Shown here piece by piece: positions 18,150 to 30,847 of a stretch of 64,000 bases of DNA. Both the position numbers and the translations under genes were made by a program. The stretch comes from Corythucha ciliata. Lineage: Eukaryota; Arthropoda; Insecta; Hemiptera; Tingidae. The DNA lies in NCBI GenBank assembly GCA_038030265.1, contig CM075939.1, positions 28,005,253 to 28,069,252 of the forward strand. Direction: 5' to 3'. The notes under the pieces are model-generated. The model saw only the letters and a list, made by a program, of their open reading frames with translations, searched no databases and had not been told where the DNA came from. Within the stretch, counting starts at the first letter, position 1, and the number at the start of each line of letters is the position of its first letter.

Positions 18150-21100
18150 TCAAACAAAAGTAGCAAATCCTTTTCCGGCGGCATGCCGAGCAGCCAAGTC
18201 CAGCAAAGTGATGAAATGATCCCTTCGCTGGGGATTCAAGTAGAATCTTAGCGGCTCTTGATCTGCAGAATGCGGCGGCGAAGGCGGCAGTGAGCTGCCG
18301 GGAGAGACTGAACTGAGCGCTCGTTGCGAGTCTCGAACGAATTCAGAAATTCGTTTTTGACTAAGTCGTTCGGCCTGTGCACAAAAAGGTAAGGGCGCCA
18401 TATTTAGAGGAGGGAGAAGGTGAGACTTACAATGACGTCAGGCGTTTGAACGGTGATTTTCACCGCGGTTGGATCTGCTTTGTCTTTGGACCACATGAGG
18501 TCCTGAAGTTTCACTTGATGAATTATGACGTCATCTTGGTTAAGTATGTATAAAGCAAATGACGTAACTACGAGAACGACCGGTTCGTAGATGCGTGATG
18601 TCGCTTCGCATACGAATACAAGCGTTTCTCCTTTCGGGACTAATTTTAACTTGTACTTAATCCTGGACTCAACACCCTGGTGTACGCCCTGGCAAATTGC
18701 CTGGTGCTTCGGCTGAAAATTATTTACCAGTTTTTTAGGACGAATAGTCCAAGTCAGAGGGTTAATGGGTTTCTCACCAGATGAGTGTCAGCCCAGCCAG
18801 CTCCTGAAAGTATACCATGGGCTGTCAAAGCGACCAGTTCAGCGGCACCACTGATTGGGCGAGCCATAACGCCGACCAATCCTCGGCCTAAAGAACCAAC
18901 GAGACTTTGACTTGAAGTGCCAGCCGCGTATTCCATTGGTTGTTGAGCGAGGCCTCCAACGCCCCCTAACACACTTACACCTGTAAACCAGTCAATTGTA
19001 AGCATGTTGAAGGTATCGGAAAAGTGATTCTCAAAAACTAACCGAATTCGGTGAACCCTTGACGTAATCCCTCTGCCAGGCCCTGAGGCTTATTCCTCCG
19101 CATCTCTTCGGCAAATTTCAAGTCCTCGGCATTTAAAGTCAAACGATCGAGAGTACGGGACCAACTTCCGGCAAGCTTATTCACGGACGTCAACGTCCCT
19201 TATAGGTGTTCGATACAAACGTCGCAGTAAAATTAAAATAGTAATAACGCATACATCAAAATTTCGCTTACCGGCTGTTACGTGTTTCATAAGCGACGCC
19301 GACCCGTGAATGACTCCCAAAAGGAAGCCAGTTGGACCCTCCATGATGCCGCGATACGGGAGGACGAGAAAACTTCGAAGTCCGTGGCCTACGCTACGCG
19401 CCAGACCAGCGGGTGCGCCCAGGAGCTGAAGAGAGCCTAGAGCCCAACCTAAGATGGGAAAGAAATCTCAAGTTTAACAGAAAAATCAAAACCTACGAAA
19501 AAAAAAAAACGAAAAAAAAAACAAAAAACAAATAAATGGGTGACAGAGCATTATTGGGGGCGCACAGTTTGTAGGCATTTTGCACGCATTATTGGGAGCC
19601 TTCATACGTTTTTTAAACCTAGGCGATCATACTATACGCGTTTGTTGTACGACTTTCCCCTCTAATTTCCTTCTCGTGTCTTCCTTGCAACAGGGAACTC
19701 CCCCATCATCCTTCCAAATCACGACTCAACATTTTTACGCCTGCCTTCTCGAGTCTTAACGGACATTCGTACGACAAAAAACGCGTGGTTTAAACAGCTC
19801 CATTGATTTCTTTGTGTTCTCCTCTAATTTCCTACGGACGCCCGTACGACCAAAGTTCCGGCAGCTGGCGGTCGGAAAGAGAGCATTTCATTACGTATAC
19901 GGATACCCTAAGCCGTCCCACAAGTAATAATGTTGAGACCATGATTTGTTTCGTTAATGTTTGACCCTTACTCGTACTGTTTGCTGCCGGGTTTGTTTAA
20001 GCTGAACTTAATGGGAATCAAAGGCTACTTCAAAATTAAATCATCGTACCGAACATGATGCATCTGGTATCAACTGGTGATTTGTAGTGATTTTTTTACC
20101 AGTTCAACGAGGTCGTATGACTACTGATTTCTGGGCCAAATCTCGTCCCGCTAAATTAATTTCTTCGAGAGTTATCGTGCTAACAAGACCACACACTTAC
20201 TTCCACTCCGGGGGCACCACCCCCTCCACCGTGACTTTTTCAAAAAATTAAAATGGGAATCAAAGGCTAGTCTAACATGGGGTATACGTACCGAATATGA
20301 CGTATCTAGAAACAACTGGTGATTTGTAGTGATTTTTTGACCATTTCAACACCTTCCCCCCCTCCACATTGACCAATTTGGCCCAAATGCAATACCGACC
20401 GGGGTCTTATGACTACTGATTTTTCTGCCAAAGCGCGTTCCGCTAAATTAATTTCTTCGAGAGTTATCGTGCTAACAAGAAAACGGCCATAAGCTTATAA
20501 ATAAATAAATAAACCTATATATACAGGGTGGATCCGTATAAGTGTGACAACAATTTTTGGGTAAAACTAAGTTAAAAGTGGAGTAAAATGGTACCTTCGG
20601 AAGTGTCCTACGTCGATCCGTTCCGGAGTTATGATTTTTTTGTGTGTTTAAAAAAGTAACCAATGCTTGCTTCAAAAAATCCGCAATTTCTCGGCTTATA
20701 TCGCACCAAATCCAAAAAGTGATGCCATTTTCAGAAACTACGGAACATTTCCTTTAAGATAGAGGCCATTTTATTGCTTGAAATAATCGTCAACACCCAG
20801 AAATCTGGCATTTTTTCCATAAATTTACGTTTCTCTAAAATTTGTCCGTTTTACGAAAAGTCGGTGTACCCAAACAGCTTTCTCAACAGATTTTCGGTGT
20901 ATCACAAAAACATCCCCGTCTTCTAAGCTTCCTTTTGGCGTGTTCACATTTCATGTTACCACTGACGTTTCTCGCAAAAACGTCACGAGAATGCACAAAA
21001 ACCGTGTTTTTACGAAACATGGGCCATTGTCTACGGTATTCGTGAAGGGTGCAGGGAGATGGGCAGTAAGTGAGAACAGGATATCTTACCATGAACTCCG

Positions 21101-24100
21101 TGAATGAGAGATATGAGTGTACAAAGGGTACCTGCTGAATCTGATAAGGTGAAATGTCCAAATCCATAATTTTCACCCTAACGCTGTTCATCCACCACCC
21201 CAACTCACATTCCATACATGGAAAACCTCGTTGTCAATTGAATCATTGCTTCAGGCATTGAAAGGAGCATGCTCGTAGGAACGCAATACCCCAAGGAAAG
21301 GACATTTACCCCGACCTATTCGGCTTGTTTTAACAAAGCAAGTTTACATTTTTTTTGCACTGGAACTTGATTGCTAAAGTCGGAGGGTTGCAAACTTCAA
21401 CTATCAGGACACCGTTCGAAATTACACAGAACGGGGTAGTTTTCCACAACTTCGCCCGTCGATGCGCGCACTAGCAGCTGATTGACACTGATGTGAAATT
21501 TATCAGGTATTTGAAAAAACTACTTTCTTAACTTTTCACATGGCTAAAATAGCCACGCACAAGCGATATTTTTTGATTTTCATGGTGATTCCAGGAACAG
21601 GATTTTGTTGTCTTTCCGAATCCACCGTCATTTTTTGTCTAACCACTAACGGTGAGCCGTGAACACGACAATTACCGTAAAAACTGATGAAACTGGCAAA
21701 TAGCAGGAACATGCTCACATCTCGTAACCAAAGCATTTTCGGCTATGCGCCTTTATGAGGTTTTTTGTGCGTCCAGGTACTCACTATCACCTGTGTAAGT
21801 TTGTCACATTCCTCCTGAATCACACTGTATATATGAATTCTGGAGACCACTGAATTCGTGTTCTAGAGGTTCTGAAACATGAAAAAAACATGACATGACC
21901 CATGTTTGCCACCATCACGACGAGACCAATAGTGCATTTTCAGAATGAAGTGCACTAAAATATGGTGCCTGTGTGTGGACGGTCCCTTAACAATAATAAT
22001 TAGTAGGCGCCGGGTTTCGAACCCTTTGGGCTCATGCGCCGTACCCTGATCCAACAGTTCACCTCACACCCGTACTACGCTGGCGTTTCGGTCGGTGCGC
22101 GTTTTGTTGAACGCACACCGCCGAGATACGCCCACACGAAGCCGAGTGCGCGGTGTCACAGCTCGCCGTTGCATTATAACGAATTGGTCAATAGCTAGAT
22201 TCGAACGCAGGCCCGCTGGGTGGACGGTCCCTTAAGACTTCTGTGTCCTTTTCGTACGATTTTTGGTGGTACGATCGCACAATGTGGCCCCAGCCTTAGT
22301 CTTCCAATGCTCTTATTCCAGATTTCTCCGAAAGGGCCGTGAGGAACATTAGGACGTTTCCCATTAGTCAAGAAGGACTTATATTCAATTATAACGTTTC
22401 ACAACCTCAATAGCTCGCCCAGGGAAAACTGTAGTCATTTGCGTGAATGTCAACCCCACCAACTATACCTCTCCATCTGCCACATTGCCTACGTCTTCCA
22501 CATGCCCTTGCCCCTTAACTTAATTCTATCTGTGTGTTAACTGGAACTATTCTCGAGAAAATCTCAAAGTATTGCATGCATAAAGTTGTAACCATAGGAG
22601 CAACAGCTTTATGAATGCTTACCTACTAACCCTCGTAGTTTAAGCGATCTTACTAACAATATCAAAATCTCAAGTCCCCCAATTTGTCATAAGAATTACA
22701 AAAAGCTATTCCGTGGACTAACCTGTACCATAGATGGCGCCCAAGAAGTAGTGAAGCGTCAAAGCGTGGCCCAACCGGTAGGGTGTTGTAATCATGTCTA
22801 CTCGTTTGAACTCTGAGAAAGAAAGAGGCGATTGATCTAGAGCTATATAGAATTTGGTCGACGTGTGAAGGCTGACGAGAACGCTCAGAGGAGCGATGAG
22901 AAATTTTTTCAAACGAAGAGGATGAATTAGATCGTTCGAACCACGAATGACGTCTTCTGGAATAGGAATACTCGTGTGAGACGATGCCGGCGTCGTTGAA
23001 TCAGCGGAATCGTCCATCCAAACGAATTCTTCCTCGTCTGCAACGGTAGTGTCGTCTTCAGTAAAACCGCGACGCCTTTGACGAGACGAAGACCCCTGAT
23101 TTTGAGACTCCTTCCACGGAGAAAGACTCAAAGCCGTTTCCCCTTCCTCCGAGTCCGATACATTGATTAATAGTTCTTCCTCTTCTTTTTTGCTATCCAT
23201 ATTAACATTTTCGGCTATCGGCTCTTCTTCCAACCTCGAATTTCTTTCTGATTTATCCGGAGATGCTACCTGGTAATAATTCCGATTAGACCGAGCGATC
23301 AATTATTATGTGACTAGCTCGTCTGTACCTCTTTCGGTTTCATGTTCTTTCCTCCAGTAATCAGCATGGTGGGGATCATTTTGCTCAGATGATTCGTCAA
23401 ATTTGTCAAATAAGTGTCTTCTACGTAAATCTGAAGAGGTGCAACTTCAAGGGACACCTCTTGAAGAGCGGGACGCACGTTCGTATTCAACAAAAGAGTC
23501 ATGTCGACGGCAGGTCCACTCTCTCTGGCAACACGAACGAGGTCTTCAGGACTGCGGTTGGTGCCAAGAAACTCGCTCCTGTCTGACTCGCCCTGTCGCA
23601 GCAGAACAACGCTGAAATCGTAGCCTCCCTTTTGGAACTCTTGGTTGTCAATTTGAAGGTCCCAAATTGTGACGCGAGTTTCTAGTTCGTTTGTCATTGC
23701 ATCCTGAAAATTGAGGGGAGTAACAATATGAAAATTTCCTAAATGAAAATCAACTCGATTAACTTGTAAGGTAACAGGCTGAACAGTAATAGCGACGTTG
23801 TCCACAGTCAGAGCGGTCACTTCCTGCCAGTGGAACGAACAATCAGGTTCAGCGCACAACATGATAGTCATGCCACGGAGGAAACACGTGACTTTAAGAT
23901 TGGAAAACGCTAGAAACAAAAATAAGACTGGTTATAAGATCAAGTTACTTTCCAAGGAAATAAAAAATAATAAAAAATCAGACCTGATTTGTTTAAATCG
24001 TCCAAATCCTTACAAGTATTGCCATCTGGTAAAACATCGGACCCTTCAAGAGTTTCTTCGTTTTCAGGCAGCCTTGAAGGTTCATCTAGAACAACGTGAA

Positions 24101-27100
24101 ATCTTAAAATGAGAACATTTTCCGCGGGGAACACTTGATTACGTTGAGAACTGATGGATAGACGGCAGCGAACATCGCCAGCAGAAATCAGGCTGTGGTT
24201 GGCGTAGACCAACACGAGGTGAACTGTGTAGCCTACTCGTACGACCGACGCCATAAGGTCCGAACTGTGTGGAAGATTAACGAGTCGAGCACCAGCTGAC
24301 GGTATGAGTGATATAGGGCTTGACCACCCTACGAAAGTAAGGAAATGTAGTGAATTTCAGAGGAATCCTTGAGTAATATGTATATAATCGCTTTACCGCT
24401 GTACTCAGGTTTTGACACTACGATAGGGGGCAATGCAGCGTTGGCGGCGTCCAATTCAAATTTATAATGACCACACGTTCCACCAGGAAGCATGAACCGC
24501 CATTCCCAGTCTTCGCTTTCGTCAACTGCTGAACCACCTGGTATACATAATCAAAAAAATTTACCTACTATGATTTTATTTCCATTGTTTTTTATATTAA
24601 GGAGGATCTGCCAGATCCTCCACAGCCACAGGAGCGCCGCATACACTTTTGCTGCAGCAAAAATGAGAGTTTTGCACTTTTGCCGCCCAAATAGTCAGTT
24701 TGTAGAGAAACATCTCGGTGCAATTTTTCGCGATTGTTTGGTGGGTCCTGTCTGGTCTCAACATCTTCATCATTCATTATTTCTGCTTATGACCATAGGC
24801 TGGAAAAATGCCTAAAATGACAGTTTACCAGCCAAAACAAGTGTCTGACTGTTCCCTTTTGTTTGTGGAGGAATATGAGCCAACCACAATTTGTACGCAG
24901 ATAACATGAGCTACGTGCCAAGTACCTACGGCGAATCTCGGAGATTTCTCCACCCGTTGAGGCAAAGACAGTTTCTGGGACTTAATTACCTGCTTATAAA
25001 ACATGAAGCCAAATCTGAGGGCGAAATTAACAATTTTTAATAAAATAAAAAAAATTGAAACTCAATTTTCAGTGTGACGGCTGATTAAGTCAAAACTGAT
25101 TAGTTTGTATTTCATTATTGAGCGCCTCATTGTCCGTGTGAAGGCACTCTGGGCCTGACAAGGGTTTTGTCCCGGTCAAAGTAATCCCGGGACGCAATTT
25201 GCCCCGGATTCTGCTCTACAATTATATATACTATAAAAAAAAATGGTGTAGGGCATATAATAATTTTGTTATTGCAATGAAGATACGTGTGAACCTGGCC
25301 TATATATCGAGTGAGAATAATTAATGAAAATCTTCCTTTTCGTCTGATCAGTTGATTTTTTTTTCTTTTTCACCTTTCAGATACTTTTTTAAAACTGGAC
25401 GTATCGGATCAACTTCACGCAACCAGGTCGATGAACGAAATCGTTTGTTTAGTGCCACAAAACTTAGTTTGTTTACGTCTGTTTAGCTAAAATCCTCAAG
25501 TTTTTACTGTTAGCGATTTCCATTCACATACAATCCCACGCCAGGCTCCAGAGCAATTTGATTTACACCCGTCATCTCCATTAAAATATGTTTTAATTCA
25601 GAGAGAACGAGTGGAAATGAACTGCTCTAGAGCAGAATTTCATGTAAATGGAAAACGCTATGTGCTTGTCCAAACTGAAGAACGATTTGTGCATAAGGCT
25701 TCTTGGGCTTGGAGCATTTTGGAGTTACAGCTTTCGGCGTTTGGTCTTGGGTTCAAGTTTTTGTGGTTGGAAGCATGTTTACATGCATGGTGAAAAAAAA
25801 AACATATGATCCCCGGTAGTGACCGGTTGTTTTTTTGGAACAGGCAGGCCATCATGCTTCAAAAAATGCATCGTGTGCACCGAGCTTTACTGCGATCGGT
25901 ACTTGTTGTGGTAAGAGCTTTTTTTGATTCGAGCTTTTTGGGAACCAAGCTTTTGAGGTTAGAACATTTTGAAGCTAGAGCATTTTGTGGTTGGAGCATT
26001 TTTTGGTAGTTGAGGGGCGGTCGCTGCCATTTGGGTGTGTGACATGAAGGGTGGGGTTGCATTGTCCTGTAGGAACAGTTCATTAGGTATGACAACAATG
26101 GTAAGACGAGGGTCTTTCTACGAGTTATTGTCCTCTTGGCCTGACAAAATGGGGGGGGGGGGGTTCAGGCGGGATCCGAAAATCGAGGCGGATTTGCGTT
26201 TCACGCTAATAGAAGTCGTTTCGGGGGAATGCCGAAGGAAAGGCAAATTTTTAATTTCGTATTTCATTGGTCGGGCGTCCATGCCAACTATAGTACTACA
26301 AAAAGCAACCAATGCTGGGGGCGAAACTGCTTGTCTTCGGCACGAGTTTCGTGCTCAAAGTTGTTGAACACAAGAGAAGAAGAAAGAACAAGAGAACGCG
26401 TGTGCGTTCAGCGACAAAGCATAACACGCATACATAGCAGCACTAACCTTGTTCTTTAGCAGATTTGGCAACGGCTAACAGCTGACGAGTCCGATTGTGA
26501 ACAATCAATTGAGGGCACATCTGTCGGTCTACCGACACATATGTAACGCCGTCTTTCGCTTGAAATACGACTTCGAGGCAGACATTAATCGTGGAGGCAG
26601 TTCTCGCAGTCGTTGAAATCGCTCTCAGACTACTGCAACTCGACACAATTGGTAAGAGCGCCGTTTGAACGCCTCGTTCGGATTTTGTCTCAACGGGAAT
26701 AGGATTGCTGACAAGACCGTCTCGCTCGAAGATCAAGTACAGACGACGTGAAGCTTCAGGTCCGTATCCAATTTCATGCCACTCTGCTAACGGTTGCCCA
26801 CTGAATGAATGGAAGAAGTTTTAACGTGACATTCCTTCAATTTTTTTTGCCGAATAAACTTACTAGTAGCTGTCGGAAGTATTTTTTGGAAGATTTATCG
26901 TGAAAGATAGAATCTCGCTCGGTACTCGGAATTTACAATTTTCCCTTCTGACGGAAAATGCAGCCACTCTGAGATCAAAATCACTCAAATTTGATATGAC
27001 AAAAGACGAGGACACATGAAGAATTCTGACACCTCCAGGAGCCACTTTGGAATGTATAGTAGCGTATATCACCTTTCAAAAGCCAGTAAAATTCAGTAAA

Positions 27101-30100
27101 CCAGTAAAATTATCGATTTAGTCAGGGGGGAGGAAGAGAGTAAGCTAAATATTACAGAATTTGGTGCTTGAATTTTGACCCGAACGCTGTCTGTCAATGG
27201 AATCAATCCTGAAATCTGAGGTTTGTAGAAAGAGTGACTGTCCGACAGTTGGAGGCTATTCGATTTGTGATACCCATCGTTCAGTTCCACCAGCAAGTAA
27301 AAGGTTCCCTGAAAAAAAAGAAAAAAAAAAGTGGAAATTACTTTTGAAAGAGACAATAACTAACGTTGAATAACAAACCTCAACTGGAGGTGGTGCCAGT
27401 ACGCATGCGTGTTGAAGAGCGCATAGAAATCTTTCGGAAGACTGTAGTGCTATGCCCAATCCTAACGTGTTAATCACCAGGGCCCACGGTTGGAGTTCAA
27501 CCATTAGTGAGTTGGCTACTTGAAGGCGATCGGCGCAGAATTTCACTTTAACGTGAGTGATGGTGTCCGGCTGATTTGCGAATCCCCACTCTGTTTTCCC
27601 CCATTGAGACTCGAGGAACGGCCATCGAGTTTCGTTGGTTGTCATTTCGATTCGATCTATGAGAGATTCGACGTCCGGAATGGCCGGGGGTGGTGGAGTT
27701 TTACCGTCCATGGCCGAATAGCTCAAGGGCACATGTGGTGACGAGGATGGAAGATTTCCACTGTGGTAACGGAGAATTAACAAGTAACAAAGCAGCATTA
27801 AATATCATAGCGTGAAATGCCAGGAAGCCGTTGGTTTGCTCACTCGATATGGAATGTCAGGAAGTGGTTATGAGTAGTCGTCCCAGGCGTTAATAGATTG
27901 GATATCGTACCTCGGCCGGGAACTTTGAGAGTCCGGGCCACGTTCAACTCCTCAGTTTTAACCAAAACATTGGCGTCGCACGGAAGCATTGACTTAATCA
28001 AATACATCGGGCTGATGACGACTAACGTCCTTTTGTTTTTTGAATCTTTGTCTTGAAAGATTTGACACCAAACGCTTGTAAAATCCTTTTTGTCCTTGCT
28101 AGGAACTAAATAAAAGAGTAGAGGAAAAGTATAGTACAATGACAATGGGTATCGGCAAACAAATTGACGCACTTTTGACGAGCCAACTGTTAGACGTTGA
28201 GTGGAGTGGCACTAAGCCAGACCACTGCGATTCTAAAGAAAGACGAATGCTGTATTTGACATCGGGGCATAAAAGAATGCTGGGGGCACGTCCACAAGCG
28301 TTCACCGTTATGTAACGTTGGCGCTCCGTGATCGAGCTTGACACCAAGCGCAAATCCACGCTATTCTCCAAGTTGTTGTACACGATCATTTCACCGCTGA
28401 TTAGGATTTGCGTCATTGTAGAAGACAATTTCTTAACAATAACAATGACCATGATCCGTCTCCCTGAATCATCAGTCAACTGAACGGGATAATTCCCAGT
28501 ATCGGCGACTTGAATAGGATGGCTCCAATGTTTGTCACTGAAACCAACAAAATAATTCAATCAGACTCGAGAACGGTCACATTTTGTTGTCACTCACTCT
28601 TGAGACGCCAACGAGAATCTCAGCTCAGTACCCTGTTGTACCGTCCTCCACGTGTAAAAATGACACTGAAGGCATTGAATAACAATATCCTCACACGTAC
28701 CGCCTTGGCCGATTCTTATCGGGGAACACGTGTCGTTACAAATAACCATCGACATAAGCACAGCGTCACTCAAAGCCGCCACAAGAGTGTGGCTAGTGGA
28801 CGGATTCACGTATACGAGGATCGGACCGGCCGTTAACGATACCGACTGGGTCGATGTGTCTGATTCGAAATTCACGTGCACTGGAAAAGGCTGGACGCAA
28901 CACTGTTCTTGAAGCGTGCGGCAATTGACGAGATCAACACGTGCTCGAAGGTCCCCTTCTATCTCAAGTGAACCGCTTCGCCAGGAGAGGAGGCGGAGTT
29001 TTATTTGTTCGACAGAGGCTTTTGCGAAAGGATACTCGCCAGGAATGGGATTTTCTGGAGCAAAACGGGTCAGTGGTGGCGGCAGAGTCATGACATGGGT
29101 GGGTCCAGCCCAGACTGACACTTGGAAACAGTCGAGCCCAAGATTGAATCTGACGTTAGGGACGAGGCTACCAGAAAACATCGAGTCAACTCGGAGTGAC
29201 GCAGCTAGAGCCTTTGACGTACATACCGAGGATTACGAATTATAAAATAATTACTCCCTCAACTTCAAGAGTAGTCTTAAAGCGGTACTCACTTGTGCAT
29301 CTATGGGGGAGTGATTGCTTTTAATGACAACCCTCCATGTGCTAGCTACTCGCGCTTTTGCTGGGAGATCCACTTCAGCTACCTCACTTTCACTGACAGT
29401 GAATTTAATCCAATCTTTCCAACCCAAAAAATCCAAATATTGCAGACAGACTTCAACCTCTTCAGATTCAGAGTCCTTTAAAAAAAAAAAAAAAACTTGT
29501 AATTTAACCATAGGACAATGGAAACGCCTGATCTGACTTACTCTGAACGGAACTGGAAGTACAGTAATCGAAGTGATGCACCTTGGTTGAGGGTAGGCCC
29601 ATGCCATCACTTGTGAACTGGGAAATATAACCTGATAGGCCAACGGCAACTCAGGCGGAGGCTCGCTGTTTACGAATTGAAATGCACCGGCCTGAAGGTC
29701 ATCCTTATAGAATTGATCTTCTTCGTCCGCCTTGTGACTTTCCTTGGCTGACTCTTCGTCGTCTACCAACGACGATGCCACTTTTCTTCGTTGCGCGACC
29801 AAGAGTCTTAACTCTTCGAGAGTGTCCCGAAGAATGTCAAAGCGTTTCGGAGAATATTCAATCTCAAGTATATCCGACGATAATTGGACGGTGAGCAAAG
29901 GGGACGCGATCCATGGTTCACGAATCAAATTTCCAGTAAGTGACAACGTCCAAGGGGTGATGAGAGGACGAGGTCCGTTGAAGGAAGGAAATACAACTGA
30001 GAGAACAATCGCTGTCACGTTGAGAGTTCCGTAAATATGATTTGGGCTCGGAATGTTCAAAAAGGAAGACATCGAGCTGATGCTGAAGATAACACTTCGT

Positions 30101-30808
30101 TTCACTATCAAACAAAAGATTAATATTGTATAAAAATAATCTGAATCAAAACAGTAAATCTTACCAGGCGAACTTTGCAGGAATTCCAATACCACTTGTT
30201 TTGAACTTAAATTAAATGACGAAAAATACTGAGGAAATTTTCCCGCTTCTTTGATTGTTTCCAGCTTTCTCGGAGAGTCACCGCTGCAGATACAACGAAA
30301 GAGTCTTCATTCCGTCACAGTGACGCGTCAAGTATTCAAAGAACAGTCTTACCATTCAAACCGATTTTTATTTCCATAATCACGCTCGTCCAACGAGTCC
30401 AGCACGAGCAGTTGAACACTTTCGAGAAATTCCACATTACACAATTTGCAAGACAGTTTTATGGGCCGGGCAATCTCAACGTCCACCTGAGGCATAAAGT
30501 TAAATTAGGTAACAAGTAGATACGTTCGAAATTATGACATTCATGCCAAATTCCTGGCAATACTCAGGTTAAGGCTTTAGATGACTTAAATGCTACCCGT
30601 GCTCGCTGCACATGTAGTCCGGACCTGCCCGGAAGACCTATAATCACGAGAACCAACGAGTCACCAAAATAGGCCAAAACCGAGAGTAACATTTGGAATG
30701 TTATAGGTATAAGATTCATTATGTGGGTCTTTAAGAAAGGTTCAACCCGTTGTATCGCTCCGTAGCTTCGCTTGGTGCCCAAGAAGATTATTTAGATTGA
30801 GCTGTCTC

Positions 30809-30847
<39 letters not shown>

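Noticed and set aside
29251..30195. Single 314-codon exon
   Set aside because: It contains two VPS13B exons (30,104-29,542 and 29,475-29,293) plus the 66-bp intron and part of flanking introns.
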